Assembly (NCBI GenBank): GCA_024408085.1
Contig: JAKSVH010000009.1
Coordinates: 1 to 40,360, forward strand
DNA: 40,360 nucleotides
Direction of reading: 5' to 3'
DNA from: Bacilli bacterium
Lineage (GTDB): Bacteria; Bacillota_I; Bacilli_A; RFN20; CAG-826
Part shown: piece by piece, positions 26,036-35,125 of the stretch
How the letters are laid out: every line of letters starts with the position of its first letter
Position numbering within the stretch: the stretch's first letter is position 1
Position numbers and translations under genes: made by a program
Notes under the pieces: generated by a model
What the model saw: the letters and a program-made list of their open reading frames with translations, nothing else
Database searches by the model: none
What the model was told of the DNA's origin: nothing

Positions 26036-26776
26036 ATGGCAAACGAGATTACTTTAAATAAACCAATCAACCACGTTGCAATCATTATGGATGGCAACGG
26101 TAGATGGGCTAAAAAACGCGGTCTTCCAAGGACAATGGGTCATAAGGAAGCCTGCAATAGAATCGTTGAAATTTTCGACTACTGTGTTGACTATGACATT
26201 AAAGTAGTGTCGTTTTATGCTTTCTCAACCGAAAACTGGAAAAGACCAGCTTCCGAAATTAAGTTCTTGTTCCAATACTTAGAACTATTTTTTAAACGTG
26301 AAATCGATAAAATCATGAAAGATGGAACAAGGATTATTGTCTCTGGTGATATTTCAAAATTGCCGGCAAAAACCAGGAAAACTACTGAAGAAGCCATTGA
26401 AAGAACAAAGAATAACAAGAATTACGTAATGAATATTTGTCTTAACTATGGTGGTAAGGAAGAACTCACTAGAGCTGCAAGACTAATCGCAGAAGAAGTG
26501 AAGGGTGGCAAACTTAAAGTTGAAGATATCGACGAACAAGTTATGGAAAATCATCTTTACACAGCAGGACTCCCGAATGTTGATTTAATGATTAGGACAT
26601 CAGGAGAAGTAAGAACATCAAATTTCTTACCATGGCAAATAGCTTATGCAGAATATGTGTTCACACCGGTGTTATTTCCAGATTTTAAAAGGAAAGAATT
26701 TGTTGATTGTTTAATTGAATTTAATAAACGTAATAGAAGATATGGAGGGCTAGACAATGAAAAAGATAACAAATGA
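26036..26776 (+). CDS. uppS: Undecaprenyl-diphosphate synthase (cis-prenyltransferase)
   Basis: A 246-residue UppS. Asp19 in IIMDGNGRWAKKRGLP, 'MGHKEACNRIVE', 'SFYAFSTENWKRP' and 'LMIRTSGEVRTSNFLPWQIAYAE' are the family blocks. It builds the C55 lipid carrier for cell-wall and surface polymers, which implies the organism still makes at least one undecaprenyl-linked polymer. The start is the ATG at 26036; a longer frame from 25985 would run through the promoter. It overlaps cdsA by 20 nt. Confidence 0.95.
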   Translation: MANEITLNKPINHVAIIMDGNGRWAKKRGLPRTMGHKEACNRIVEIFDYCVDYDIKVVSFYAFSTENWKRPASEIKFLFQYLELFFKREIDKIMKDGTRIIVSGDISKLPAKTRKTTEEAIERTKNNKNYVMNICLNYGGKEELTRAARLIAEEVKGGKLKVEDIDEQVMENHLYTAGLPNVDLMIRTSGEVRTSNFLPWQIAYAEYVFTPVLFPDFKRKEFVDCLIEFNKRNRRYGGLDNEKDNK

Positions 26777-27791
26777 TATTAGCGGTTCAGCTAAGAAATC
26801 CATGTTAACCAGAATTATTACTGGTGCAGCTTTAGCAATTGTCTGTATTCCATGTTTAGTTCTTGGCTCCTGGTGGTTCTTTGGATTAACAGTGCTCATT
26901 ACATTCTTTGCAGCATTTGAAATTGTTAAAGCCACCAACTTAAAAGGCTTAATCAAAATATTAATTTATTTCTTAACAATTATATTTGCACTGGGAATTA
27001 TTTATTATTGTATGTTCTCTAAGAACATTGAAGCAATACAAGACCAGGGTGGCAAAGCGTTTAATAATCCAGATTTCTTGGTAAATTCATTTAATGACAT
27101 CACATTATCAATTATGTTGATTACATTCATGTGTGCTGTTTATTTCCTTATTTCATTTGCTGTTGAATCATTCTCAATTGCATACGTTTTCTACTTCATT
27201 TCAATGATTTTAGTTCTTGCAATTGGTGTTCAATCATTCCTATTTTTACGCTATTCTCCATTCTATTTCTTTAAGAAAGACTGGGGAATTGAGGCGAGCA
27301 AAGTCTACACAGATGAGTTTAAATATGGTCAATCCATGTTCTTATTTATCTACGTTATTTTAGGCACAATTATGAACGATATTGGTGCCTATTTCATCGG
27401 ATTACTCTTTGGAAAACATAAAATGAATGAACGTATCTCACCAAAGAAAACTTGGGAAGGATTTATTGGCGGTGTTGTTTTTAGCTTAATTTTCTCATTG
27501 ACATTTGCTCTTATTTGCGCTGCTTTAGGTAAACCAATTCTTCCTATTTTTGATTTACCACATCTCTATTTCTTAATTATCATTTCAATTTTGTTACCTT
27601 TGATTGCTGATGTCGGAGACTTCGTTTTCTCCTCAGTTAAGAGATCATTTGGAGTTAAAGACTTCTCTCAACTTCTACCAGGACACGGTGGAATTCTCGA
27701 TAGAATTGATTCCCTTATCTTCGCTTCAGCACTTGTTTCTTGTTTAATTATCTTTATTAATCTTATTCTTAATGGAGCATTTAATGGATAA
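26757..27791 (+). CDS. cdsA: Phosphatidate cytidylyltransferase CdsA
   Basis: A 344-residue multi-pass membrane enzyme making CDP-diacylglycerol from phosphatidic acid and CTP. The C-terminal signature is seen in full: SPKKTWEGFIGGVV and later 'SSVKRSFGVKDFSQLLPGHGGILDRIDSL'. At least seven hydrophobic segments are visible. It is longer than typical CdsA (about 270) because of additional sequence between helices near residues 80-185. Overlaps uppS by 20 nt and dxr by 8 nt. Confidence 0.94.
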   Translation: MKKITNDISGSAKKSMLTRIITGAALAIVCIPCLVLGSWWFFGLTVLITFFAAFEIVKATNLKGLIKILIYFLTIIFALGIIYYCMFSKNIEAIQDQGGKAFNNPDFLVNSFNDITLSIMLITFMCAVYFLISFAVESFSIAYVFYFISMILVLAIGVQSFLFLRYSPFYFFKKDWGIEASKVYTDEFKYGQSMFLFIYVILGTIMNDIGAYFIGLLFGKHKMNERISPKKTWEGFIGGVVFSLIFSLTFALICAALGKPILPIFDLPHLYFLIIISILLPLIADVGDFVFSSVKRSFGVKDFSQLLPGHGGILDRIDSLIFASALVSCLIIFINLILNGAFNG

Positions 27792-28926
27792 AACAAAAAA
27801 AGTTTTATTACTTGGAGCTTCTGGATCTATCGGCGGTCAAACCATTGATATAATCAATGAAGCTAAAGGTAAGTTTGAACTTACCGCTTTTTCCGTTGGA
27901 GAAAAATGGGAAATTGCAAAACAGCTTCTTGAGAAATATAAAACTGTTAAGCACGTTTATATTAAAAACTGTAGCGACGCTAAAAAGTTACAAAAGCTAT
28001 TCCCAAATGTTAAATTCTATTCTGGTAAACACGGATTAGCTTCAATTACCCGTAAAGGTGATTATGACATCTGTGTTGATGCATTAGTTGGCTTTGTTGG
28101 CTTAGAACCTGCAGTTATCGCATTAAAACGCAATAAAGTTCTTTGTTTAGCAAATAAAGAAGCTTTAGTTGCCGGCGGAACAATTATCAACAGCATTCTT
28201 TCCAAAGGAAAAGGAAAATTGTATCCAATTGATTCTGAACATGTTGCTTTGGCAAAATGTTTAGCAAATTGTGATCCTAAAGATGTTAAACGTTTAATTA
28301 TTACCGCTTCAGGTGGAGCTTTAAGAAATATTCCATTAGATAAACTTTCAGATGTTAAGGCTGAAGAAGCTTTGAAGCATCCAACATGGAAAATGGGCAA
28401 CAAAATTACTATTGATTGTGCAACCATGATGAACAAAGGTTTTGAAATAATTGAAGCGTTCTATCTTTATGGCTATCCATTAGACAAAATTTATGTTCAA
28501 ATGCACGATGAATCGCTTGTTCATTCAGCAGTTGAATTAAATGATGGAACCTTGGTGGTGGACTATGGAAAACCTGATATGCATAACCCAATTAGATGGG
28601 CTTTGTATGAAGGAAAATGCGATTATGAAGTCCTCAAAATTAAGTCTTTTGATGAACTAAAAGATTGTCATTTCCACGATTACGATCCTAATAGATATCC
28701 ATGCACTGAAATTGCAAAACAATCCTTATTAGCAGGCGCTTCAAAAATGATTGCGCTTAATGCTGCTAATGAAGTTTTAGTACATAAATATTTAAGAGAT
28801 GAAATTAAATTTTTGGACATTGCAAAAAATGTTCAAATTGCTGTAAATAACACAAAAATCCATGCAAAACCCTCATTATTTCAGGTTAAACGCATTGATA
28901 GAAAAGTGAGAAAGGCGGTCGAATAA
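27784..28926 (+). CDS. dxr: 1-deoxy-D-xylulose-5-phosphate reductoisomerase
   Basis: A 380-residue DXR of the MEP isoprenoid pathway. Motifs: NADPH-binding LLLGASGSIGGQT, LANKEALVAGG, metal-binding IDSEHVAL, ITASGGAL and MMNKGFE. It converts DXP to MEP with NADPH; the product feeds the UppS substrate made by the adjacent gene. I chose the ATG at 27784 with GGAG 6 nt upstream; the ATG at 27772 is possible. Overlaps cdsA by 8 nt and rseP by 1 nt. Confidence 0.95.
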   Translation: MDKTKKVLLLGASGSIGGQTIDIINEAKGKFELTAFSVGEKWEIAKQLLEKYKTVKHVYIKNCSDAKKLQKLFPNVKFYSGKHGLASITRKGDYDICVDALVGFVGLEPAVIALKRNKVLCLANKEALVAGGTIINSILSKGKGKLYPIDSEHVALAKCLANCDPKDVKRLIITASGGALRNIPLDKLSDVKAEEALKHPTWKMGNKITIDCATMMNKGFEIIEAFYLYGYPLDKIYVQMHDESLVHSAVELNDGTLVVDYGKPDMHNPIRWALYEGKCDYEVLKIKSFDELKDCHFHDYDPNRYPCTEIAKQSLLAGASKMIALNAANEVLVHKYLRDEIKFLDIAKNVQIAVNNTKIHAKPSLFQVKRIDRKVRKAVE

Positions 28927-30302
28927 TGGCTTGGTACGAATGGCTTTTATCCATCTTATTATTCATTGTTTCGCTTGGTGCTTTAATCACAATTCATGAA
29001 GCGGGGCACCTTTCGATGGCAAAACTTTTCAAGGTTTATTGTCATGAATTTTCTATTGGTTTTGGGCCAAAACTTTTGCACGTTAAAAAACAAGGACACG
29101 AAACTTATTTCTCAATTAGGGCTATCCCTCTTGGTGGATATGTTTCAATGTATGGTGAAGGAGCAGAAGAACTTCCTGAATTTAAAGACATTCCTCAAGA
29201 TAGATCACTAGAAGGCATTAAAAAATGGAAGAAAGCAATTATTGTTTCTGCTGGCGTTATTTTGAATGCAATTTTAGCTTTCGTTTTAATCTTTATATCA
29301 AATATGTGTTTCCCAGTAATGGGCCATACAACACGCACCGTTATTGCTGAAAATTCAATTGCAGCGGTGGCTGGAGTTAAGACAAACGATAGACTCAACT
29401 TCATTTCCCCAAGCATGTGCGAGCAAGATGGAAGTATTTTCCCAATCGAATATGACTACACAACTGATGATAAATTAATCCACGCCGGTAATTTCTACAT
29501 TGTTGACAACTCAATTGAAATGGCTCCTGAGGCAACCCCAGGTGTTACAAAACATTTTACATTGGTATTTATGTTTACCGGAAACAAGGATAGTTCCAAA
29601 TTTTCAGACTGCGTTAAACTTCTTCCAGCTGTAACCAAGGATGAGATTAGAAATAATCAGTATTTAATTGGAAATAAATTCTATTCTAATTGGATTGAAG
29701 AAGAAGGAAGTCCAGATTATTATCCAGACTTTACAGTTCCTACTTATACACCTAGTGAAAAGACCGAATTTGTGACCCGTCTTAGCTTTAAAGCTGAAGA
29801 TGAGACTGTTTATTCGAAAGAATTTACAATGGTTACTGTAGCTGATGGAAACAAATACAAGTGGGCTGATTTAGGAATCTCGTTCCCAATTGTTAAAGAA
29901 TGGTTACCAGCAGGTGATAGATTTAAACAAACATTTGTTGATTATGGAAATGCTGCAAGTGCTGTATTTAGAGGTTTAGGCGTTTTGTTCACTGGAGGCA
30001 TTAGAAACATGTCCGGAATTGTCGGAATATTCGAAACCAGTGCCACCTTATTCACAAATTATACGTTTGCAACATATCTTTATTTCTGGGGTTTAATCTC
30101 CGTTAACTTAGCAATATTTAACTTATTGCCGTTCCCGGGACTAGATGGTTGGCAATTACTTGTTACCGCAATTGAGGGAATAAGCAAAAAGAAAATACCG
30201 AATAAATTCAAACAAACAATGTCTTTGATTGGCCTAGGATTGTTATTTATGTTGATGATTGCCATTGTTGTATTGGATATCGTAAGAATTGTGGGGGCCT
30301 AA
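28926..30302 (+). CDS. rseP: Site-2 protease RseP/RasP family zinc metalloprotease
   Basis: A 458-residue membrane metalloprotease. HEAGH (HExxH) lies in the first membrane helix (about 3-30). A second helix is KAIIVSAGVILNAILAFVLIFIS. The C-terminal LDG site is NLLPFPGLDG, followed by a last helix. It cuts membrane substrates such as anti-sigma factors and signal peptides. The soluble region between helices (about 135-320) is longer than in B. subtilis RasP and its PDZ domain is hard to recognise. It overlaps dxr by 1 nt (TAATG). The proS gene expected before polC is absent. Confidence 0.92.
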   Translation: MAWYEWLLSILLFIVSLGALITIHEAGHLSMAKLFKVYCHEFSIGFGPKLLHVKKQGHETYFSIRAIPLGGYVSMYGEGAEELPEFKDIPQDRSLEGIKKWKKAIIVSAGVILNAILAFVLIFISNMCFPVMGHTTRTVIAENSIAAVAGVKTNDRLNFISPSMCEQDGSIFPIEYDYTTDDKLIHAGNFYIVDNSIEMAPEATPGVTKHFTLVFMFTGNKDSSKFSDCVKLLPAVTKDEIRNNQYLIGNKFYSNWIEEEGSPDYYPDFTVPTYTPSEKTEFVTRLSFKAEDETVYSKEFTMVTVADGNKYKWADLGISFPIVKEWLPAGDRFKQTFVDYGNAASAVFRGLGVLFTGGIRNMSGIVGIFETSATLFTNYTFATYLYFWGLISVNLAIFNLLPFPGLDGWQLLVTAIEGISKKKIPNKFKQTMSLIGLGLLFMLMIAIVVLDIVRIVGA

Positions 30303-30304
30303 AA

Positions 30305-33300
30305 ATGAATGATAAGATGACTAGATTTCTAACTTCAATCAAGCTCGAAAACCTTGATCGTTTTGACATGGATTTTGACCTTGTTGCCCGCAACCAATAC
30401 AACCGTGATCAAGTTGATATGTTGATTGTTAAAAATACTCCTTGGGATGCTGATCTTCTCGAAGAATTTCAAGATGCATTAGAAACAATTCAATACCCTT
30501 ATTCAATGAAGTTTTCATACGTCCAAAAACCAACTGGTTCAGACGCAGAAAAATTGTTTGAATATTGGCATTATAGACACAATCATTTTAAGAGTAATTT
30601 AAAAGTAAAAGGCGTTGGTTCAAACATTAATTTCTACTTTGATGACGAAGAGCAAAAAGATAAAAATAAATTAGTAATTAAGGACTTCAAAGAGTTCCTT
30701 GACTTTATTGGTTATAATTTGAAAATAATGGAGAATTTGAGCGAAAAAACCCCTGAAATCCCGGTTATTTCTAAAAATGATGATCCAGTAAAAGTTGAAA
30801 TTACTAAAGAAGAAGAGAGCGCAATTAACGCTTATAAAACCACAATTTCCGAGATGCGTCACGATAAAGAATTACACGCAAAAGGACAATCTTGGAGAGA
30901 TAGAATTCCATACAAGAAAATTGATGATTTTTCAAAGATAGACGAGAACTGTTCAAACGTTGATATTGAAGGTCAATTATACGGTATTGATAAACCAAAA
31001 ATTATCAAATCTGGATTAACACTTTTAACATGCGGAATCGGCAAAGGCGACACAGGAATTTCTCTTAAGATTATGGAGAATGAACATGACTCTGCTGAAC
31101 TCATTGAATCACTAAAAAACGAGATGTGGGTTAGAGTCCTTGGATACGTCCAAAGAGATACATTCAAAAATACATTAGTTATTGATGTTAGAGCAATCAC
31201 TCAAATCGAAGGTCCAGAACTTAGAAAAGATGAAGAGCCAGAGAAACGTGTTGAGTTGCATTTACATACAAAAATGTCGTCAATGGATGGTGTTACAAGC
31301 ATCGACAATTACATCAAACTTGCAAGAAACATGGGCCATAAAGCATTAGCTTTAACCGACCACGGTGTTGTTCAGGCTTTCCCAACAGCTCAAAATGTTG
31401 TAAACGAAATTTATAAAAAAGAATGCGATAAAGCTAAAGCAAACAACCTTCCAACGCCTGAAAAACTTAAAATCCTTTATGGATGTGAGTTCTATGCCGT
31501 TAATGATGAACTTCCATTTGCGTTAAATCCTGTTGATGTTCCTTTAAATAAAGCTACTTATGTCGTATTCGACTTAGAAACAACAGGTCTTTCTACAAGA
31601 TATGATTCAATCACTGAATTTGGTGGTATCCGCTTTGAAAATGGTCAAATTGTTAAGACTTTAGACTTATTAATCAATCCAGGAAGACCAATTCCACAAA
31701 AGATTATTGAAAAAACGCATATTACTAATGAAATGGTTGCAGATAAACCACACATTGAGGATGTTATTGATCAAATCCTCGAATTTATGGATGGCGCAAT
31801 CATTGTTTCGCATAACATTACATTCGACTACGGCTTCTTAAAAGAGGTTATGAAGAAACTCGGCAGGGGAGAATTTGTTAAACCTGCTATTGATACACTT
31901 TCATTATCTCGTTACATGTTCCCTGATGCTACAGCACATAGATTAGGAAACTTATCAAGGCACTTAGGCATGGACATTTATAACGATGAAGAAGCTCACC
32001 GTGCTGATTACGACGCTCGTATTTTAAATGATGTTTGGCTCGCAATGTTAGCAAGGCTAACTAAGACAAACGAAAATCTCAAACACAGTGATTTAGCAAA
32101 GATTAAAACTACAAACGCTATGCTTAAGCATATGCGTGCTTCTCACATTACAGCACTTGCTAAAAATGAAGCTGGCGTAAAAGACATGTTTGAGCTCGTT
32201 TCATTATCACATATTAATTATCTTGCAGATGTTCCAAAGACACCAAAACGTGAAATTGCTAGATTAAGAGAAAACCTATTACTTGGTTCAGCATGCTGCA
32301 ATGGTGATATTTTTGAAATCGAAATGACAAGGTCAAAAGACGAACTCATTGAAGCAATGAAATTCTTCGATTATATCGAAGTTCAACCTCCAGAGAACTA
32401 CATGCACTTAGTTAATAGAGGCGTTATTGACTCTATCGATAAAGTAAAAGCATTTATTACAGACATTGTCGAAACTGCACAATCAATTGGCAAGATTGTT
32501 GTTGCAACTGGTGATGTTCACTATGCAAACCCAGAAGACAAGATTAGCCGTGATATTTATATTTCAGCTAAAGCTGTTGGTGGTAAATACCATCCACTCC
32601 GTATGAGAGATCCAAATATTGAAAATCCAAATCAGCATTTTAGAACTACTCGCGAGATGCTTGACGCATTTGAATTCTTAGGCAAAGTCAAAGCTTATGA
32701 GATTGTTGTTAAGAATACAAATTTAGTTGCTGATATGTGTGAACCAATGGATCCAATTCATACTTTACTTTGTAAACCAGAAATTAAAGACAGCGATAAG
32801 ATGCTTGTTGATTCATGTTTTAAGAAAGCAAAAGAACTCTTTGGTGATGATTTACCACAAGACATCGTTGATAGATTAAACAAGGAACTCGATGGTATTA
32901 ACGGTAACGGTTATTCTGTTACTTATTACATTGCTCATGAGATTATTGAAACAGCTGCTAGAGATGGCTACATGGTTGGCTCACGTGGATCTGTTGGATC
33001 TTCACTTGCAGCCCATTTATACGGCATCACTGAGGTTAACCCATTAGCACCTCACTATAGATGTCCAAAGTGTAGACATTTCGAGTATTCACACGACCCG
33101 TCTATATACTCAGGCTCAGATTTGCCAGAGAAAAAGTGCCCAGTTTGTGGTGAACCAATGGTCCATGATGGACAAGATATTCCGTTTGAAACATTCCTAG
33201 GCTTCCATGCTGAAAAAGTTCCAGATATTGACCTTAACTTTCCATCAGATTATCAAGCTGATGCACATAACTTAACTAAAAAGATTTTCGGAGCCGAAAA

Positions 33301-34696
33301 CGTTTTCCGTGCTGGGACAATTGGTACGGTTGCGGATAAAACAGCATTCGGTTACGTTAAAAACTACTTTGAATATAAACTCAATACACTTGATACAAGT
33401 ATGATTCCAACCGAAAGAATTGCATACATGGCATCACATTGTACTGAAGTTAAACGTACAACAGGACAACACCCAGGCGGAATCGTTGTTCTTCCAAAAG
33501 GTAGATCTATTTACGAATTTACCCCAGTTCAATACCCAGCTGATGACAATACAGCGGATTGGCTTACAACTCACTTTGATTACCATCCAGCCCTTGAACC
33601 ACAACTATTAAAACTTGACCTGTTAGGCCACGTTGACCCTCTTGCATTGCGTCTAATGTCGCTTTTAACAGGTGTTGATGTTAAGAAAATTCCTCTTAAC
33701 GATAAGAAGGTTATTTCCTTATTTACATCAACTGATGCTTTAAACTTAGATGAGAATTACCTTAAATCCAAAACAGGTAGTAGTGGACTTCCTGAATATG
33801 GTACTGATACATGTAGTGATATTTTAGTTAAAGCAAAACCTAAATCATTCGCTGATGTTGTCGCTATTGCAGGTTTAGCTCACGGTACTAACGTTTGGCA
33901 ACATAACCAAGAAGATTTAATTAAGAACGGAACGATGACTCTTCACGACTGCATTGCAGCTCGTGATGACATTATGAAGTACTTAATCTCACATGGAGTA
34001 CCACCTGAGGTAGCATTCGATACCATGGAAAAGGTTCGTAAAGGAAAGAAAATTCCTCTTAAACACATTCCAGTTTTAAAGGAACACAACATTCCTGATT
34101 ACTACATAGATGCATGTAATAAAATCAAATATCTATACCCTAAAGCCCACGCTGTTGCTTACGCTACAATGGCTGTACGTGTTGGATATTTCAAGGTCTA
34201 TTACCCACTTGAGTTCTATGCTGTTTGGTTCTCAGCTCGTTGTGATGCATACGATATTTACGCCATGTTAGGTGGTAAAGAACGTATTATTTCACGTTAC
34301 GAAGAGATTGAAAGAGCAATGAAAGATAGAAGTATTAAAGTATCAAATAAGGATAAAGCAATACACGCCATGCTTGAAGTTGCAATCGAAATGGCAGAAC
34401 GCGGATTCAAGTTTGAAAACATCGATCTTTATAAGTCTCACGCAACAGACTTTATATTAGATAAAGAAAATGGTGCATTAATCCCACCATTCATCGTTAT
34501 TGATGGTTTAGGAGAAGCTGCTGCTCAATCAGTAGTGGAAGCTAGAAAAGATGGAGAATTTACTTCTAAAGAAGATTTACTCCGTAGAACTAAACTAAAT
34601 GGTACTAACGTTGATGATTTAGACACATTAGGCGTCCTAAAAGGATTAGGCGATACCGACCAAATGTCATTATTTGAGTTTGGTCTTGATGCATAA
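30305..34696 (+). CDS. polC: DNA polymerase III alpha subunit, PolC type
   Basis: A 1463-residue replicative polymerase. In order: an N-terminal domain with an OB fold (about 220-310); a PHP domain beginning ELHLHTKMSSMDG (near 317); an inserted DEDDh 3'-5' exonuclease starting VVFDLETTGLS (near 420); the rest of PHP; a zinc site CPKC...CPVC (near 918-955); and the palm with PDIDLNFPSDYQ (near 972). The exonuclease residues Asp and Glu are intact, so it should proofread. PolC is limited to low-G+C Gram-positives and a few relatives. A GGGGG SD precedes the start. tRNA-Pro begins 2 nt after its stop. Confidence 0.97.
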   Translation: MNDKMTRFLTSIKLENLDRFDMDFDLVARNQYNRDQVDMLIVKNTPWDADLLEEFQDALETIQYPYSMKFSYVQKPTGSDAEKLFEYWHYRHNHFKSNLKVKGVGSNINFYFDDEEQKDKNKLVIKDFKEFLDFIGYNLKIMENLSEKTPEIPVISKNDDPVKVEITKEEESAINAYKTTISEMRHDKELHAKGQSWRDRIPYKKIDDFSKIDENCSNVDIEGQLYGIDKPKIIKSGLTLLTCGIGKGDTGISLKIMENEHDSAELIESLKNEMWVRVLGYVQRDTFKNTLVIDVRAITQIEGPELRKDEEPEKRVELHLHTKMSSMDGVTSIDNYIKLARNMGHKALALTDHGVVQAFPTAQNVVNEIYKKECDKAKANNLPTPEKLKILYGCEFYAVNDELPFALNPVDVPLNKATYVVFDLETTGLSTRYDSITEFGGIRFENGQIVKTLDLLINPGRPIPQKIIEKTHITNEMVADKPHIEDVIDQILEFMDGAIIVSHNITFDYGFLKEVMKKLGRGEFVKPAIDTLSLSRYMFPDATAHRLGNLSRHLGMDIYNDEEAHRADYDARILNDVWLAMLARLTKTNENLKHSDLAKIKTTNAMLKHMRASHITALAKNEAGVKDMFELVSLSHINYLADVPKTPKREIARLRENLLLGSACCNGDIFEIEMTRSKDELIEAMKFFDYIEVQPPENYMHLVNRGVIDSIDKVKAFITDIVETAQSIGKIVVATGDVHYANPEDKISRDIYISAKAVGGKYHPLRMRDPNIENPNQHFRTTREMLDAFEFLGKVKAYEIVVKNTNLVADMCEPMDPIHTLLCKPEIKDSDKMLVDSCFKKAKELFGDDLPQDIVDRLNKELDGINGNGYSVTYYIAHEIIETAARDGYMVGSRGSVGSSLAAHLYGITEVNPLAPHYRCPKCRHFEYSHDPSIYSGSDLPEKKCPVCGEPMVHDGQDIPFETFLGFHAEKVPDIDLNFPSDYQADAHNLTKKIFGAENVFRAGTIGTVADKTAFGYVKNYFEYKLNTLDTSMIPTERIAYMASHCTEVKRTTGQHPGGIVVLPKGRSIYEFTPVQYPADDNTADWLTTHFDYHPALEPQLLKLDLLGHVDPLALRLMSLLTGVDVKKIPLNDKKVISLFTSTDALNLDENYLKSKTGSSGLPEYGTDTCSDILVKAKPKSFADVVAIAGLAHGTNVWQHNQEDLIKNGTMTLHDCIAARDDIMKYLISHGVPPEVAFDTMEKVRKGKKIPLKHIPVLKEHNIPDYYIDACNKIKYLYPKAHAVAYATMAVRVGYFKVYYPLEFYAVWFSARCDAYDIYAMLGGKERIISRYEEIERAMKDRSIKVSNKDKAIHAMLEVAIEMAERGFKFENIDLYKSHATDFILDKENGALIPPFIVIDGLGEAAAQSVVEARKDGEFTSKEDLLRRTKLNGTNVDDLDTLGVLKGLGDTDQMSLFEFGLDA

Positions 34697-34698
34697 GT

Positions 34699-34774
34699 CG
34701 GGGCATAGCACATCTGGTAGTGCGCTAAGTTCGGGACTTAGAGGTGGTGAGTTCGAGTCTCACTGCTCCGACCA
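34699..34774 (+). tRNA. tRNA-Pro (anticodon CGG)
   Basis: Full cloverleaf. Acceptor CGGGGCA pairs with TGCTCCG, D-stem GCAC/GTGC, anticodon stem CTAAG/CTTAG with loop TTCGGGA, T-arm GTGAG/CTCAC, discriminator A and encoded CCA. C34 restricts it to CCG codons, which are rare in these AT-rich genes. G37 is the target of TrmD. It starts 2 nt after the polC stop, so it is probably cut from the polC transcript or its tail. Confidence 0.96.
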
Positions 34775-34777
34775 TTC

Positions 34778-34854
34778 GCGCCTGTAGCTCAAATGGATAG
34801 AGCGTCCCCCTCCTAAGGGGAAGGTTGAACGTTCAACTCGTTTCAGGCGCGCCA
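34778..34854 (+). tRNA. tRNA-Arg (anticodon CCT)
   Basis: Acceptor GCGCCTG/CAGGCGC, D-stem GCTC/GAGC, anticodon stem TCCCC/GGGGA with loop CTCCTAA, T-arm GAACG/CGTTT with one G-U, discriminator G and encoded CCA. It reads AGG. It lies 3 nt after tRNA-Pro, so the two are cotranscribed. Confidence 0.96.
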
Positions 34855-34873
34855 ACTGCATCGCATGTTTCTA

Positions 34874-34906
34874 TTGAAAATAGATAGAAATATAGTATTA
34901 TATAAT
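34874..34906 (+). promoter_or_regulatory. tRNA-Ala promoter
   Basis: TTGAAA (34874-34879), a 16-bp spacer, TATTAT (34896-34901), overlapping a second -10 candidate TATAAT (34901-34906). The start would fall a few bases before the mature tRNA at 34915. Confidence 0.6.
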
Positions 34907-34914
34907 TCGTTGCT

Positions 34915-34990
34915 GGGCCTGTAGCTCACCTGGGAGAGCGCCTCCATGGCATGGAGGAGGTAGCCGGTTCGATCCCGGTCAGGTCCACCA
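34915..34990 (+). tRNA. tRNA-Ala (anticodon GGC)
   Basis: Acceptor GGGCCTG/CAGGTCC contains the G3-U70 pair that identifies alanine tRNA. D-stem GCTC/GAGC, anticodon stem CCTCC/GGAGG with loop ATGGCAT, T-arm CCGG/CCGG, discriminator A, encoded CCA. It has its own promoter and terminator, separate from the Pro-Arg pair. Confidence 0.97.
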
Positions 34991-35002
34991 TTAGTAAGTA
35001 AT

Positions 35003-35029
35003 AGATTCGGTGATTCCGAATCTTTTTTT
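35003..35029 (+). terminator. Terminator after tRNA-Ala
   Basis: AGATTCGG / TGATT / CCGAATCT followed by a run of T. An 8-bp stem. Confidence 0.93.
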
Positions 35030-35060
35030 ATTTTTTATTAATGATAAAACCGCTTACATT

Positions 35061-35069
35061 TGGTATACT
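35061..35069 (+). promoter_or_regulatory. Promoter of the aminotransferase operon
   Basis: TGGTATACT is an extended -10; no clear -35 is seen. The predicted start near 35076 gives a leader of about 50 nt. Confidence 0.65.
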
Positions 35070-35081
35070 TTAATTAACAAA

Positions 35082-35125
35082 GTGCGAAAGCACATAAAGG
35101 AGGATACCAACTGGTATAAAAACAT
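35082..35125 (+). promoter_or_regulatory. Leader with SD between two hairpins
   Basis: Hairpin GTGC / GAAA / GCAC (35082-35093), then the SD GGAGG (35099-35103), then at once the inverted repeat ATACCA / AC / TGGTAT (35104-35117), then 8 bases to the ATG at 35126. SD and ATG are 22 nt apart in sequence, but 8 nt apart if the second hairpin folds. The second arm also reads as an extended -10 (TGGTATAAA, 35112-35120) 5 nt before the ATG, so an alternative leaderless promoter is possible. Confidence 0.65.
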
